This document shows, piece by piece, positions 46,230-54,753 of a stretch of DNA of 64,000 nucleotides (its first letter is position 1; each line of letters begins with the position of its first letter). The stretch comes from Poritiphilus sp965212595 (GTDB lineage: Bacteria; Bacteroidota; Bacteroidia; Flavobacteriales; Flavobacteriaceae). The position numbers and the translations under genes were made by a program. Under the pieces are notes generated by a model. The model ran no database searches. It worked only from the letters and a program-made list of their open reading frames with translations, and was not told where the DNA came from. The DNA lies in assembly GCA_965212595.1 (NCBI GenBank), contig CBDBVE010000007.1:558001-622000 (forward strand), read 5' to 3'.

Positions 46230-47948
46230 ATGCGTAAATACCTTATAGCTGTAGTATTGCTATCCTTATCCACCTTAATAAGTTGTGCTCAAAATGATAA
46301 GCAAGACTATCAAGGTGAGTGGATAGGCAACCTGCCAAATAAAAGTAGTTTCAATTTTCGAGTGGCTATTGAGAAATTAGCTGATAATAAATACGGTCTT
46401 ACCATTGCCAATGATAAAATTCTCATTGATGAAAAATCAAAATCTTCAAGCGAGGACCATATCATGCTAAATATTGATCAACAACTGTTTTTCAATTTAA
46501 AACTCGATCAGGACGGACAAGCACTTACCGGATTTATTAAAACCGGGAGGTTTCTCTACCATGTGAGCATACCCCGTATAGGTGAGAACAAATATGCTGG
46601 TGACTGGCATCCATTTATGGTTGATAACGGTTTGCAGTCAGATGATATTATGCTTTACATAGAGCAAACAGAAGGTGATAATTTTGTTGCCTATCCCTTC
46701 TTTGGAGACCAAAGATTTAGAGGTACCTGGACTGAAGATTTTAAGAAAAATGGAGACACCCTGCTCTTCAGAGATGGTAATACCGGGTTTAACTTCCGCG
46801 CACGTCTATTGGAAAGTAGTATTGAGTTGGAGATTTTATTGACTGATGCCTTAATTACTAAAGCGAGTTTAAGGCATACCGATGACGGTTGGGAATACAA
46901 ATCAGATCTGGTAGAGCAATCTCAAAACGCAGATACACCGCTGCAATTGAACGATGGTTGGACCACCGCCAACATCAATGATTATGGAATTGACGAAAGT
47001 GAATTACTCAGGTTAATCGATAGTATTCAGGGCAATAAGCTGGAAAACACACATAGTGTTCTGCTAGCAAAGGGCAATAAACTGGTATTTGAAACCTATT
47101 TTGACGGGTTTAACGCCAATATCCCCCACGATTTGCGGTCTGCTTCCAAGAGCATTTCTTCTGCTATGATTGGTATAGCTATCAACGACAAAATTCTCCT
47201 GAGCGTTGATGAGAAGTTATACGACTTTATTTCTAAAGACTACCAATACACCAAGGACTCTTTAAAATCTAATATAAAGATCAAAGATTTGCTCACCATG
47301 AGCTCCGGGTTGGATGTAAATGATCTGGCATCAGAGAATTACTACCAGGACCCCAGCAACCCGAACAGTTGGCTACAAACGGTTTTGGAGGCTCCTATGG
47401 TAAAAGAGCCAGGTAGCTATGCAGATTATGGGTCTGCAAACCCTTTTTTGTTGGGAGTGTGTTTAAATGAACGCTTAGATACGCCGCTCGAAATTTACAT
47501 GGAAGAAAAGCTATTTGCCCCTTTAGAAATTACCAACTATATCAATCAGACCGATGATTCTAAAAATACGCCATATTTTGGAGGTGGAATGCTTTTAACG
47601 CCTCGTGACCTGCTCAAATTTGGACAGCTTTACCTGAACAAAGGCCAATGGAAGGGCCAACAAATTATTCCTGAAGATTGGGTGGCTGAATCTTTTGAAA
47701 AGCATGTACAATTACAGGATGTAAGAGACAAAAACCTATATGGTTATCAATGGTGGCACGACACTTATTTAGTTAATGGAAGAGCCATCAAGACTATCGA
47801 AGCCAGAGGAGCTGGAGGACAATTTATTTTTGTTATTCCAGATTTAGAATCTGTGATAGTCATAACCTCTGGAAATTTTAGAAATCGCAAAGGCAATCAA
47901 CCCAGAGATATTTTAAAGGAGTTTCTACTACCTGCTATACTCAATTAA
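46230..47948 (+). CDS. Beta-lactamase-fold serine hydrolase lipoprotein
   Basis: 572 residues. Lipobox at LISCAQNDK. Residues about 25-235 form an extra N-terminal beta domain (YQGEWIGNLPNKSSFNFRV). The C-terminal half is the class C beta-lactamase / esterase fold: catalytic SxxK in RSASKSISSAMIG, Tyr in ADYGSANPFLLG (YxN-like, here YGS), LLTMSSGLDVND, GGGMLLTPRDLLKFGQLY, and the late ARGAGGQFIFVIP motif. Envelope location is predicted. Substrate unknown; penicillin-binding-like or esterase activity is possible. Confidence 0.9.
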   Translation: MRKYLIAVVLLSLSTLISCAQNDKQDYQGEWIGNLPNKSSFNFRVAIEKLADNKYGLTIANDKILIDEKSKSSSEDHIMLNIDQQLFFNLKLDQDGQALTGFIKTGRFLYHVSIPRIGENKYAGDWHPFMVDNGLQSDDIMLYIEQTEGDNFVAYPFFGDQRFRGTWTEDFKKNGDTLLFRDGNTGFNFRARLLESSIELEILLTDALITKASLRHTDDGWEYKSDLVEQSQNADTPLQLNDGWTTANINDYGIDESELLRLIDSIQGNKLENTHSVLLAKGNKLVFETYFDGFNANIPHDLRSASKSISSAMIGIAINDKILLSVDEKLYDFISKDYQYTKDSLKSNIKIKDLLTMSSGLDVNDLASENYYQDPSNPNSWLQTVLEAPMVKEPGSYADYGSANPFLLGVCLNERLDTPLEIYMEEKLFAPLEITNYINQTDDSKNTPYFGGGMLLTPRDLLKFGQLYLNKGQWKGQQIIPEDWVAESFEKHVQLQDVRDKNLYGYQWWHDTYLVNGRAIKTIEARGAGGQFIFVIPDLESVIVITSGNFRNRKGNQPRDILKEFLLPAILN

Positions 47949-48055
47949 ACGGCCCTAAGGTGCTTTCCTGGTTATTGTTCAAATATTCTGTATTGAAAAT
48001 GAAAGTTTGCATTTAGAAGTACTGTTTGCTTCCCTCTTCTTACTGACTATTTTGA

Positions 48056-48205
48056 AAGGGGCTTAAACCCCTCCCCTGTTTGAAGTTAAGGCCTCATCCT
48101 GCAATCTCCTTGCAATACAGTACCACTGACTACTGCCCATTGCTTACTGTTTACTGTTTATTGTTAATAGGGATTGCTCACTCCGCTCGTGATCCTCTCG
48201 AAGTT
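48056..48205. repeat. Intergenic repeat, copy A
   Basis: Starts with AAAGGGGCTTAAACCCCTCC, a near-palindrome, then GAAGTTAAGGCCTCATCCTGC, TGACTACTGCCCATTGCTTA, CTGTTTACTGTTTATTG and ends CTCACTCCGCTCGTGATCCT. The same elements in the same order occur in copy B 1.3 kb away, on the other side of the TPR gene. The rest of 47949-48361 shows no gene. Confidence 0.75.
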
Positions 48206-48361
48206 TATATTGCCAAAACACAGGAGTTTTAATTCTAATTTCAATGAAAACTAAGATTCCAATATTTGAACAAGACAATTCAGGGTTAACGATTTAAGAT
48301 TTGGGATTTGTTATCTTAGAGCAATTTTGCATCCTATAAATTCACCTGAAAACTTTACAAA

Positions 48362-49339
48362 ATGAGACCGATCAAAAGATTTACGCCACAGATCATGCCA
48401 ATGAATTTGAGGTTCATCACCCGATGGTCTCTTATGGCAATCTTTTGCCTTACTGCCTGCAAATCTAATTCTGATCAGAAAAAAGATTCGAACGACTCAG
48501 CCGGGAGTGGTTTACCAGCAGTGCAGGCCGTGGATTTTCAAAGTCCAACCGAGAAATATGAAATAGCAAAAAAGCACTATGCTAAAAGTCCCAATGATCC
48601 GGATGCTATAATCTGGTATGGCAGGCGCACCGCCTATCTCGGCAATTATGAAGAGGCCATTAAAATCTATACCACCGGGCTTCAACTTCACCCTCAAGAT
48701 GCACGTATGTACCGGCATCGAGGACATCGATACATTTCTACGCGGCAATACGACAAAGCGATAGCAGATTTAGAGAAAGCTGCTACTATTGTTGAGGGGC
48801 AAGAAGACCAGGTGGAGCCCGATGGCCTGCCAAATAGCCGGAACATCCCTATTGGTACCCTTCAAGGAAATATCTGGTATCATTTAGGACTGGCCTACTA
48901 CCTCAAAAACGATATGGATAATGCTTTAAGGGCTTTTAGCAATAGAAAAGTAACTGAGAAGTATGACGATAATATTGTTTCGGGCGGCCATTGGTTATAT
49001 ATGATCTTATCGAGACAAGGAAGGACAGAGGAAGCAAATGCAACCATTGATAAGGTGAGCTCGGATATGGATATTATTGAAAACTTTAGTTATCATACCA
49101 TGTGCCTCTTTTACAAAGGATTAATTCCTGAATCGGATTTAAGGCCCGATGACCCAAAATCCTCCTCAGCTAATGTCTTGACCTACGGACTAGGAAATTG
49201 GTATCTGTACAAAAAGAACGATACCCTCGCTGCTAAAAGGCTGTATGAGCAATTGCTTGAACACGGGAATGAGTTTTCCTTTGCTTACCTCTCGGCGGAA
49301 GCGGATTGGGAGCGAATTTTTGAGAAAAACGGTAATTAG
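48362..49339 (+). CDS. TPR-repeat lipoprotein
   Basis: 325 residues from 48362, or about 312 from the Met at 48401. Signal peptide with lipobox FCLTACKSNSD. Tetratricopeptide repeats follow: ALIWYGRRTAYLGNYEEA-like (seen as AIIWYGRRTAYLGNYEEAIK), ARMYRHRGHRYISTRQYDKA, GNIWYHLGLAYYLKNDMDNA and WLYMILSRQGRTEEANA. It probably scaffolds protein interactions in the envelope. It is flanked by two copies of the same intergenic repeat, which marks it as an insertion or cassette-like unit. Confidence 0.85.
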   Translation: MRPIKRFTPQIMPMNLRFITRWSLMAIFCLTACKSNSDQKKDSNDSAGSGLPAVQAVDFQSPTEKYEIAKKHYAKSPNDPDAIIWYGRRTAYLGNYEEAIKIYTTGLQLHPQDARMYRHRGHRYISTRQYDKAIADLEKAATIVEGQEDQVEPDGLPNSRNIPIGTLQGNIWYHLGLAYYLKNDMDNALRAFSNRKVTEKYDDNIVSGGHWLYMILSRQGRTEEANATIDKVSSDMDIIENFSYHTMCLFYKGLIPESDLRPDDPKSSSANVLTYGLGNWYLYKKNDTLAAKRLYEQLLEHGNEFSFAYLSAEADWERIFEKNGN

Positions 49340-49363
49340 CAATAGTGATATTACTTAGTTGGT

Positions 49364-49505
49364 AAGGGGCTTAAACCCCTCCCCAGATTTAAGTTAATGT
49401 CTTAGTCTGCAATTTCCTAGCAATGCAGCCCAACTGACTACCGTCCACTGTTTACTATTCACTGTTCAATCAGATTACTCACTCCGCTTATGATCCTCAC
49501 AACGC
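49364..49505. repeat. Intergenic repeat, copy B
   Basis: AAGGGGCTTAAACCCCTCCC, then AAGTTAATGTCTTAGTCTGC, CAACTGACTACCGTCCACTG, TTTACTATTCACTGTTCAAT and ACTCACTCCGCTTATGATCC, in the order of copy A and in the same orientation. It abuts the truncated recombinase at 49518, and the missing N-terminal part of that gene was lost at this junction. Confidence 0.75.
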
Positions 49506-49517
49506 TCCCCTTTACAA

Positions 49518-50177
49518 ATGCAAAGCCAACAAGGTAAATCCAACTCATACGTGAATCAGGCGTTGAACAGCATTAAATTTTATTATGAAGTCGTACTGAG
49601 GATGCCCAACAGATTTTACGCCATTGAGAGACCTCGTAAGGAGCAAAAATTACCTGAGGTTCTTTCTAAGGATGAAATAAAGCTCATAATACAAAACACC
49701 AATAACATAAAGCACAAATGTATTGTCTCGTTGCTTTACTCCTCAGGTCTAAGAAGAAATGAATTGCTGAATCTGAAAATAAAAGATATAGACAGCAAGA
49801 GAATGATGGTTTGTATAAGGAATTCAAAAGGAAACAAGGATAGGTTTACGGTACTAAGCGCAGAAGTATTGAAAGACCTGAAAATCTATTATAAGGAGTA
49901 CAGACCCAAGGAATATCTATTTGAAGGTGCTCAAGACGGGCGCTATAGCGCTTCAAGTGTCTTGAACATTGTAGGGAGTGCTGCTAGCCGATCAAGGATT
50001 TTTAAAAAGGTCACACCTCATATGCTCAGACACAGTTTTGCGACACACCTTTTGGAAAACGGAACAGATATTCGTCATATTCAGCTTTTATTAGGGCATA
50101 GCTCTACCTGAACAACGGAAATATATACCGATGTGGCGGATAGGTCATTTATGAAAATCAAGGATTTGTTATCTTAG
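49518..50177 (+). pseudogene. Tyrosine recombinase/integrase, N-terminally truncated and with an in-frame stop
   Basis: The remaining ~219 codons contain the last part of the SAM-like core-binding domain (SNSYVNQALNSIKFYYEVVL) and the catalytic domain. Conserved residues are seen in SSGLRRNELLNLK (Arg), the Lys strand near GNKDRFTV, and TPHMLRHSFATHLLENGTD (HxxR) with LLGHSS (His). A TGA at 50109 interrupts it just before the motif TTEIYTDVADRSF, which holds the catalytic Tyr, and the frame then runs to KIKDLLS and a stop at 50177. Intact flavobacterial relatives are about 370 residues, so some 150-180 N-terminal residues are missing. It lies directly before the first attC-like site. Confidence 0.8.
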
Positions 50178-50182
50178 TACTA

Positions 50183-50221
50183 TAACGGATATATGATCAA
50201 TGATCATATACAATTGTTAGA
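50183..50221 (+). other. attC/attI-like site 0, after the recombinase
   Basis: TAACGGATATATGATCA pairs with TGATCATATACAATTGTTA; the inner TATATGATCA / TGATCATATA stem is perfect, with two or three unpaired bases near the outer core. It ends GTTAGAT, matching the integron GTTRRRY core. It lies between the recombinase and the first cassette gene. Confidence 0.6.
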
Positions 50222-50235
50222 TTCAATATTTTGAA

Positions 50236-51063
50236 ATGGCAGAATTAAATGAGATGAATGCAAAAACAAAAAAAGAGCTGATAACATTCTATCTGATTGT
50301 CTTCGGATTGTCATGGGCTGTTTTTTTTACAATCTTATTTATTGAAAAAAGTACTGGAAATAGCCAACCACGAGGTTTTCAAGCTATTGCCGCAATTGCG
50401 GTTTTTGGAGGAACAATTCTTTCAAGTTGGAAATCTGATGGAAAAAACGGAGTCAAAGAATTATTGAAAAGATGTTTTCTTTTTAAAGTTAACTGGAAGT
50501 GGTATACAATTATATTTATTCCAATGCTGCTAATAGGAATTTCAGTTGCCGTTGTTCAATTTTTTAAAACGTTTGAGGTCGGAATAAACCCAATAGGTAA
50601 TTTATTAATTGGGTTAGTTCTAATCACAATTTTTATGATTTTTGGCGAGGAAATTGCATGGAGAGGCTATGCCTTGCCCAAATTTCAGAAGCATTATTCA
50701 GCCCTCAAAAGCAGTCTAATAACGGGATTTCTTTGGGGAATTTGGCATTTCCCGATTTGGTTAATCGAACCAGAACGAGCATGGGGATTGCCATTCGTTC
50801 TAGCATTCATAATGTTTATTATTGGAAATATAGCATTTACGGTTTTCTATGCCTTTATTACAAATTCAACAAAAGGAAGTATTTTAATATGTGCTCTATA
50901 TCACGCAGCTGGAAATGTTTTAATTGGATGGTTAAATTACCCTGACGAATTCGATAAATACACGATTCCTATTTTTACTATTCTACTAGTACTTCTTGCT
51001 TTTACTATTATCAAAATTGCTGGACCTTCAAATCTCTCTAAAAAAAATAAGTTCACTATATAA
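50236..51063 (+). CDS. CPBP-family intramembrane metalloprotease (CAAX protease-like)
   Basis: 275 residues with about 8 membrane segments. Motif 1, FGEEIAWRGYALP, carries the EExxxR signature; motif 2, TGFLWGIWHFPIWL, has the FxxxH-like His; motif 3 is in LICALYHAAGNVLI. CPBP proteins process prenylated or other membrane substrates and include bacteriocin-immunity members. It is alone between attC-like sites 0 and 1, so forms a one-gene cassette. Confidence 0.9.
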   Translation: MAELNEMNAKTKKELITFYLIVFGLSWAVFFTILFIEKSTGNSQPRGFQAIAAIAVFGGTILSSWKSDGKNGVKELLKRCFLFKVNWKWYTIIFIPMLLIGISVAVVQFFKTFEVGINPIGNLLIGLVLITIFMIFGEEIAWRGYALPKFQKHYSALKSSLITGFLWGIWHFPIWLIEPERAWGLPFVLAFIMFIIGNIAFTVFYAFITNSTKGSILICALYHAAGNVLIGWLNYPDEFDKYTIPIFTILLVLLAFTIIKIAGPSNLSKKNKFTI

Positions 51064-51073
51064 AATACAGAAT

Positions 51074-51206
51074 CTAACAAGGTGTATAATTAATTGCTTG
51101 GGTTAGAGCTACTCGGAAAATCCTGCGGATTTTCCTAACGTTCGGTTTCCTTTTGCTAAATTAGTTGCGCGAGACTCGCAACTAAACCATACACCAACCG
51201 TTAGCA
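51074..51206 (+). other. attC-like site 1
   Basis: Outer ends: ATCTAACAAGGTGTAT, whose ATCTAAC fits the integron RYYYAAC core, pairs with ATACACCAACCGTTA. Two perfect internal hairpins occupy the middle: GGAAAATCC/GGATTTTCC near 51114-51135 and TTAGTTGCG/CGCAACTAA near 51160-51184. The 133-base length is in the range of the large vibrio-type attC sites. It follows the CPBP gene by 10 bases. Confidence 0.65.
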
Positions 51207-51225
51207 TTAATTTTTCTAGTGATTT

Positions 51226-51933
51226 ATGAACAACGAGTTGATAAGAAAAAATCTGACCGAAAGAAAAAACAATTATTTGGTTACACTTAACTCAATCAAA
51301 AATCTCGATGGACTTTTCAATGACGTTCTTCAAAATTTGAAAAAATTTGATTTTAAACCTTATCAATCTGAATTGGAATTTGAAATTCTTGAGAATTTAA
51401 AGGAATGGTGGACCAATCCAGAAAAAGGAATTAAAAAGGATGAAGAACTATTCGCAATTCTTTTCGAGTATGATCATTTTTTTAGGAAAAATGTTGAAGC
51501 CAGTGCTTATGGAATTGGTGAGTGGAAGGATTATAAAGTACAAGCGGACAAATTTGATATGGGTTGGAACTATGATTTCACAACAGAATTCTATGCTTGT
51601 CCAGGAATTGAATTGAATTTCTTTGATAGCCTTGAAAGCCTGGATTACTCAAACTTACCCAAAGAATATACAAACGACCATTTGGACTTTGATGACCTAA
51701 GGAAAAGAGAACATATAGAGCTTAGCGAGTTAAATGATATTGAACTTATAGAAGGTTACGACGAACTGATTGAATTACATAAATGTGAGGGGATGATCGC
51801 GATTCATGATGTCCTATCAAAACTTGATACAAACAATGAATTTGAGTCCTTAAACTATAGGAATAATTTCATGTTCTTAATTCATGAGCACGATTCAGGA
51901 GAAGTCTATCCATTACTTATAAAAAACAAATAA
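51226..51933 (+). CDS. Cassette-borne hypothetical protein
   Basis: 235 residues, acidic, soluble, no signal peptide. The first third is helical (ERKNNYLVTLNSIKNLDGLF), the middle has WNYDFTTEFYACPGIELNFF, and the C-terminus holds EHDSGEVYPLLIKNK. No family is recognised. It is alone between attC-like sites 1 and 2. Confidence 0.75.
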   Translation: MNNELIRKNLTERKNNYLVTLNSIKNLDGLFNDVLQNLKKFDFKPYQSELEFEILENLKEWWTNPEKGIKKDEELFAILFEYDHFFRKNVEASAYGIGEWKDYKVQADKFDMGWNYDFTTEFYACPGIELNFFDSLESLDYSNLPKEYTNDHLDFDDLRKREHIELSELNDIELIEGYDELIELHKCEGMIAIHDVLSKLDTNNEFESLNYRNNFMFLIHEHDSGEVYPLLIKNK

Positions 51934-51939
51934 CTAATG

Positions 51940-52066
51940 CTAACAACGGCTATAATTCAGCAGCCTGAATCTCTAACTTCAAAATTCTTCTTAGTTTTAA
52001 AATAAAAAAGGTCATTGGTGTGATTTGCCAGAAATCTGCCAAATCATAGCCAGGACCGTTGGTGGT
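51940..52066 (+). other. attC-like site 2
   Basis: CTAACAACGGCTATAATTC at the 5' side and CATAGCCAGGACCGTTGG at the 3' side pair as AAC..GGCTAT / ATAGCC..GTT with extra bases on the 3' arm. The 5' arm is nearly identical to that of site 3. A long, partly paired centre lies between. Confidence 0.65.
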
Positions 52067-52102
52067 CATTTAAAAATAGACTGATTTATAAAAAATTCAT
52101 TG

Positions 52103-52498
52103 ATGAAATTCATTATCAAATTGTTTGGAATACTAATGCTCCTTTCAGGAATATCATTGCTTATTAAGCCCGAAATTATTTTCGGTTGGATAGAAAATAA
52201 TATGGAAAACACCTCACTATATATACTTGCAATAGTCGTGCGATTGGTTTTTGGTATTTTATTTATAGTTGCTGCCAAAGAATCAAAATATCCTGGCGTA
52301 ATTAAATTTTTTGGTTACCTGTTCATAATAGCTGCTATCATCTTTATTTTCATAGGCCAAGAAAGTTTTCAAGACTTTATTACCTCACTTATTCCGGATG
52401 TCAAACCTTTTGCTCGTGTAAGTGGACTGTTTGGTATTGCATTTGGAGGTTTTCTTATTTATGCATTTTCAAGGAACAAAGAATTAGAGCAGAAATAA
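52103..52498 (+). CDS. Small cassette-borne membrane protein
   Basis: 131 residues from the ATG at 52103. Four hydrophobic segments: KLFGILMLLSGISLLI, LYILAIVVRLVFGILFIVAA, FGYLFIIAAIIFIFIG and LFGIAFGGFLIYAF. No family is recognised. It is the first of two genes between attC-like sites 2 and 3. Confidence 0.75.
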   Translation: MKFIIKLFGILMLLSGISLLIKPEIIFGWIENNMENTSLYILAIVVRLVFGILFIVAAKESKYPGVIKFFGYLFIIAAIIFIFIGQESFQDFITSLIPDVKPFARVSGLFGIAFGGFLIYAFSRNKELEQK

Positions 52499-52550
52499 AT
52501 TAAAATTGACATTAAATTATCTGAAAAGAAAAAACTGACCGATTTAACCA

Positions 52551-53141
52551 ATGAACAACAGAACACTTGAACAACAGCGGATTGAATTTATCAATCAAAA
52601 ATTTCTCGCTACACCATTAGCTGGATTAACTATTTGGGCAATAATTGGATTAATTGGAATTTTCTTCTCGGACTTTATAGCGGTTTGGTCAATTTTTATT
52701 GGAACTGGAAGTATTGTATATCTAGGTCTCTTTCTCTCAAAATTCACAGGTGAAAACTTCCTTGATAAAAGTAAACCGAAAAACGAATTTGATATTCTTT
52801 TTCTTTTCACAGCAGGACAAGCCATCCTAGTCTATTCAATTGCCATACCATTTTTCCTCGTTGACTATTCTTCACTTCCAATGACTGTAGGCATTCTAAC
52901 TGGATTGATGTGGTTGCCATTTTCTTGGATTATAAAACATTGGGTTGGGATTTTTCACACATTGATTAGAATAATTACAGTTCTTACTCTTTGGTATCTT
53001 TTACCTGAATATAGATTTATAGCTATTCCTTTTGGAATCGTTTTGATTTATATAATTACGATAGTAATCTTAAAAAACAGGAATAACGACGCAACAACAA
53101 CGGCTATAATTCATCACCCCACAGGCGCAACGGAATCATAG
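52551..53141 (+). CDS. DUF7010-like membrane protein, 3' end inside an attC-like site
   Basis: 196 residues with six or so membrane helices (LAGLTIWAIIGLIGIFFSDF, VYLGLFLSKF, LFLFTAGQAILVYSIAIPFF, LTGLMWLPFSWIIKHWVGIF). The last 18 codons (NNDATTTAIIHHPTGATES) read into attC-like site 3 and have no membrane-protein character, so the original stop was probably lost or the tail was acquired with the site. DUF7010 is a tentative family call. Confidence 0.7.
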   Translation: MNNRTLEQQRIEFINQKFLATPLAGLTIWAIIGLIGIFFSDFIAVWSIFIGTGSIVYLGLFLSKFTGENFLDKSKPKNEFDILFLFTAGQAILVYSIAIPFFLVDYSSLPMTVGILTGLMWLPFSWIIKHWVGIFHTLIRIITVLTLWYLLPEYRFIAIPFGIVLIYIITIVILKNRNNDATTTAIIHHPTGATES

Positions 53142-53160
53142 CCCGGACCGTTGTGCGTCG
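53087..53160 (+). other. attC-like site 3
   Basis: The best formed of the set: CGACGCAACAACAACGG with CTATAATTC on one arm and GAATCATAG with CCCGGACCGTTGTGCGTCG on the other. Pairing runs CGACGC/GCGTCG, CAACGG/CCGTTG and CTAT/ATAG with a short bulge. It overlaps the end of the DUF7010-like gene. Confidence 0.72.
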
Positions 53161-53182
53161 CTCAAGGAAAAAGACTGCATAG

Positions 53183-53998
53183 ATGAACTATCAGACATAT
53201 ATACCACATATCGACTTAGGATCAATAGTTAAATTTTATTGGACTTTGGAAGTTCCTTTTGACCCAAAAAATCAGAAGCAAAAAATCATACCTGATGGCT
53301 TTATAGAAATGACTTTCAATTTTGGCGACAAGATAAAACGATACACTTCAGAAAACGACTTTATCCTTCACCCTAACGCAATGGTAATGGGACAGAGAAC
53401 AAAATCGTATTTCATTTTGCCAGTTGGTAATGTTGACACTTTCGCAATATGTTTCTATCCCATCGGCTTTGCAAACTTCGTGAAAACACCACTCGAAAAA
53501 TTGATGGATAAGGAAACACCTATTTCAGAACTCTTCGGCCAAGCAGAAGCAAATGAATTAGAGCAACAAATGATTCAAGCAAATAACACCCTAGAGAGAA
53601 TTGACATTATTGAAACCTTTCTTTTGAAAACACTAAATGAAAATAATACGATTAGTAATATCGTAAAATCAACAGTTGATACTCTTCTCAAGACAAATGG
53701 AACGACTCCCATAAATGTCCTCTTGAAAGAGCATAGTTCAAAAAGAAGACAGCTTGAAAGGCATTTTAGAAAACAAATTGGCATTAGCCCAAAGCAGTTA
53801 GGTAAAGCCATTCGACTCCAGGCAACTTTAAATTTGCTGCTCAACAAAAAATCAGAATCTTTGACAGACATTGCTTACGAGAGCGAATATTTCGACCAAA
53901 ACCATTTCATAAAGGATTTTAAAGATCTTGTTGGAGTTACTCCAAAGGAGTTTTTAGGCCATGAACACATGGCTTTATCCGCACTTTTCTACAGTTAA
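53183..53998 (+). CDS. AraC-family transcriptional regulator, cassette-borne
   Basis: 271 residues. The N-terminal half is the sensor type found in many Bacteroidota AraC proteins (YIPHIDLGSIVKFYWTLEVP, IIPDGFIEMTFNFGDK, FAICFYPIGFANF). The HTH region is SSKRRQLERHFRKQIGISPK and LTDIAYESEYFDQNHFIKDF with the closing GVTPKEFL. It is paired with the VOC protein gene 66 bases downstream and probably regulates it. Confidence 0.9.
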   Translation: MNYQTYIPHIDLGSIVKFYWTLEVPFDPKNQKQKIIPDGFIEMTFNFGDKIKRYTSENDFILHPNAMVMGQRTKSYFILPVGNVDTFAICFYPIGFANFVKTPLEKLMDKETPISELFGQAEANELEQQMIQANNTLERIDIIETFLLKTLNENNTISNIVKSTVDTLLKTNGTTPINVLLKEHSSKRRQLERHFRKQIGISPKQLGKAIRLQATLNLLLNKKSESLTDIAYESEYFDQNHFIKDFKDLVGVTPKEFLGHEHMALSALFYS

Positions 53999-54064
53999 GC
54001 TTGCAGTGTCGCATTTCTACTATTTTGACTTCATGACAACCATTAGTTTTGCCCATAAATTTAA

Positions 54065-54574
54065 ATGAATGCGACAATGGCAATCAAAAGCATGATTTTG
54101 GCATCGCTTGTTTCTGTAGTTTGCTTTGTTTCATGCACCAATTCGAGCAAGACAAATTCTGAACCAACGACAAAGGAGACGTTAGCAAATACAAAAGAAA
54201 CAGATATGAAAAGTTACATTTCAATGTTTGAAATTCCAGCCACGGATATTTCACGAGCAATAAATTTTTATCAAGCATTATTGGACATCAAAATTGAAAA
54301 AATGGATGTCGAAGGTATGCAATTGGGAATATTGCCTTATGAAGGGCAAATGGTGCATGGCGTAATAATTCAGGCAGATGGATATAAGCCATCAGGGGGT
54401 GGAGTAACCTTGTACTTGAATGCAGGAGAAAATCTCCAGGTGGTTCTTGATAGAGTAGAAAAAAATGGCGGACAAATCTTAATGCCCAAAACAGCTCATG
54501 CAGACGAAAGTGGGTACTTTGCTATTTTCCTTGACTCGGAAGGAAACAAAATGGCTCTTAACTCACCAAACTAA
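54065..54574 (+). CDS. VOC/glyoxalase-family protein with a lipoprotein signal
   Basis: 169 residues from 54065 (or 165 from the ATG at 54077). The N-terminus MAIKSMILASLVSVVCFVSC is a clear lipoprotein signal, followed by a Ser/Thr-rich linker and a VOC domain (MFEIPATDISRAINFYQALL, HGVIIQADGYKPSGGG, GYFAIFLDSEGNKMAL). VOC proteins include metal-dependent dioxygenases, glyoxalases and resistance proteins, and are usually cytoplasmic. An internal ATG at 54208 (MKSYISMF) would give a plain cytoplasmic form, which remains possible. Confidence 0.85.
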   Translation: MNATMAIKSMILASLVSVVCFVSCTNSSKTNSEPTTKETLANTKETDMKSYISMFEIPATDISRAINFYQALLDIKIEKMDVEGMQLGILPYEGQMVHGVIIQADGYKPSGGGVTLYLNAGENLQVVLDRVEKNGGQILMPKTAHADESGYFAIFLDSEGNKMALNSPN

Positions 54575-54596
54575 CGGAAAAATAAAAGAGCGAACG

Positions 54597-54648
54597 CAGA
54601 ACATTGTATTAAAGCAATAGCGGTTTGGGTGTATACTAGAACCGTTTT
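54597..54648 (+). other. attC-like site 4 (weak)
   Basis: AGAACATTGTATTAAAGC at the 5' side and TATACTAGAACCGTT at the 3' side, with AAC/GTT ends and a partial TGTAT/ATAC pairing. The 3' arm matches the shared ACCGTT end, but the stem is poor. Position between the VOC gene and the next cassette gene supports it. Confidence 0.4.
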
Positions 54649-54753
54649 TGCGTTTAATTAAGTATATTAAACACCCTAAGTCGGGTGCGTTTAATCCCCT
54701 ACTCCCCTTATACTTGACCGTTGTACTTAATTATGTTCAATCGACATTATATC

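Noticed and set aside
48056..49505. CRISPR-like array from the ACTG-rich blocks
   Set aside because: The blocks are not evenly spaced identical repeats with unique spacers, and no cas gene is present.
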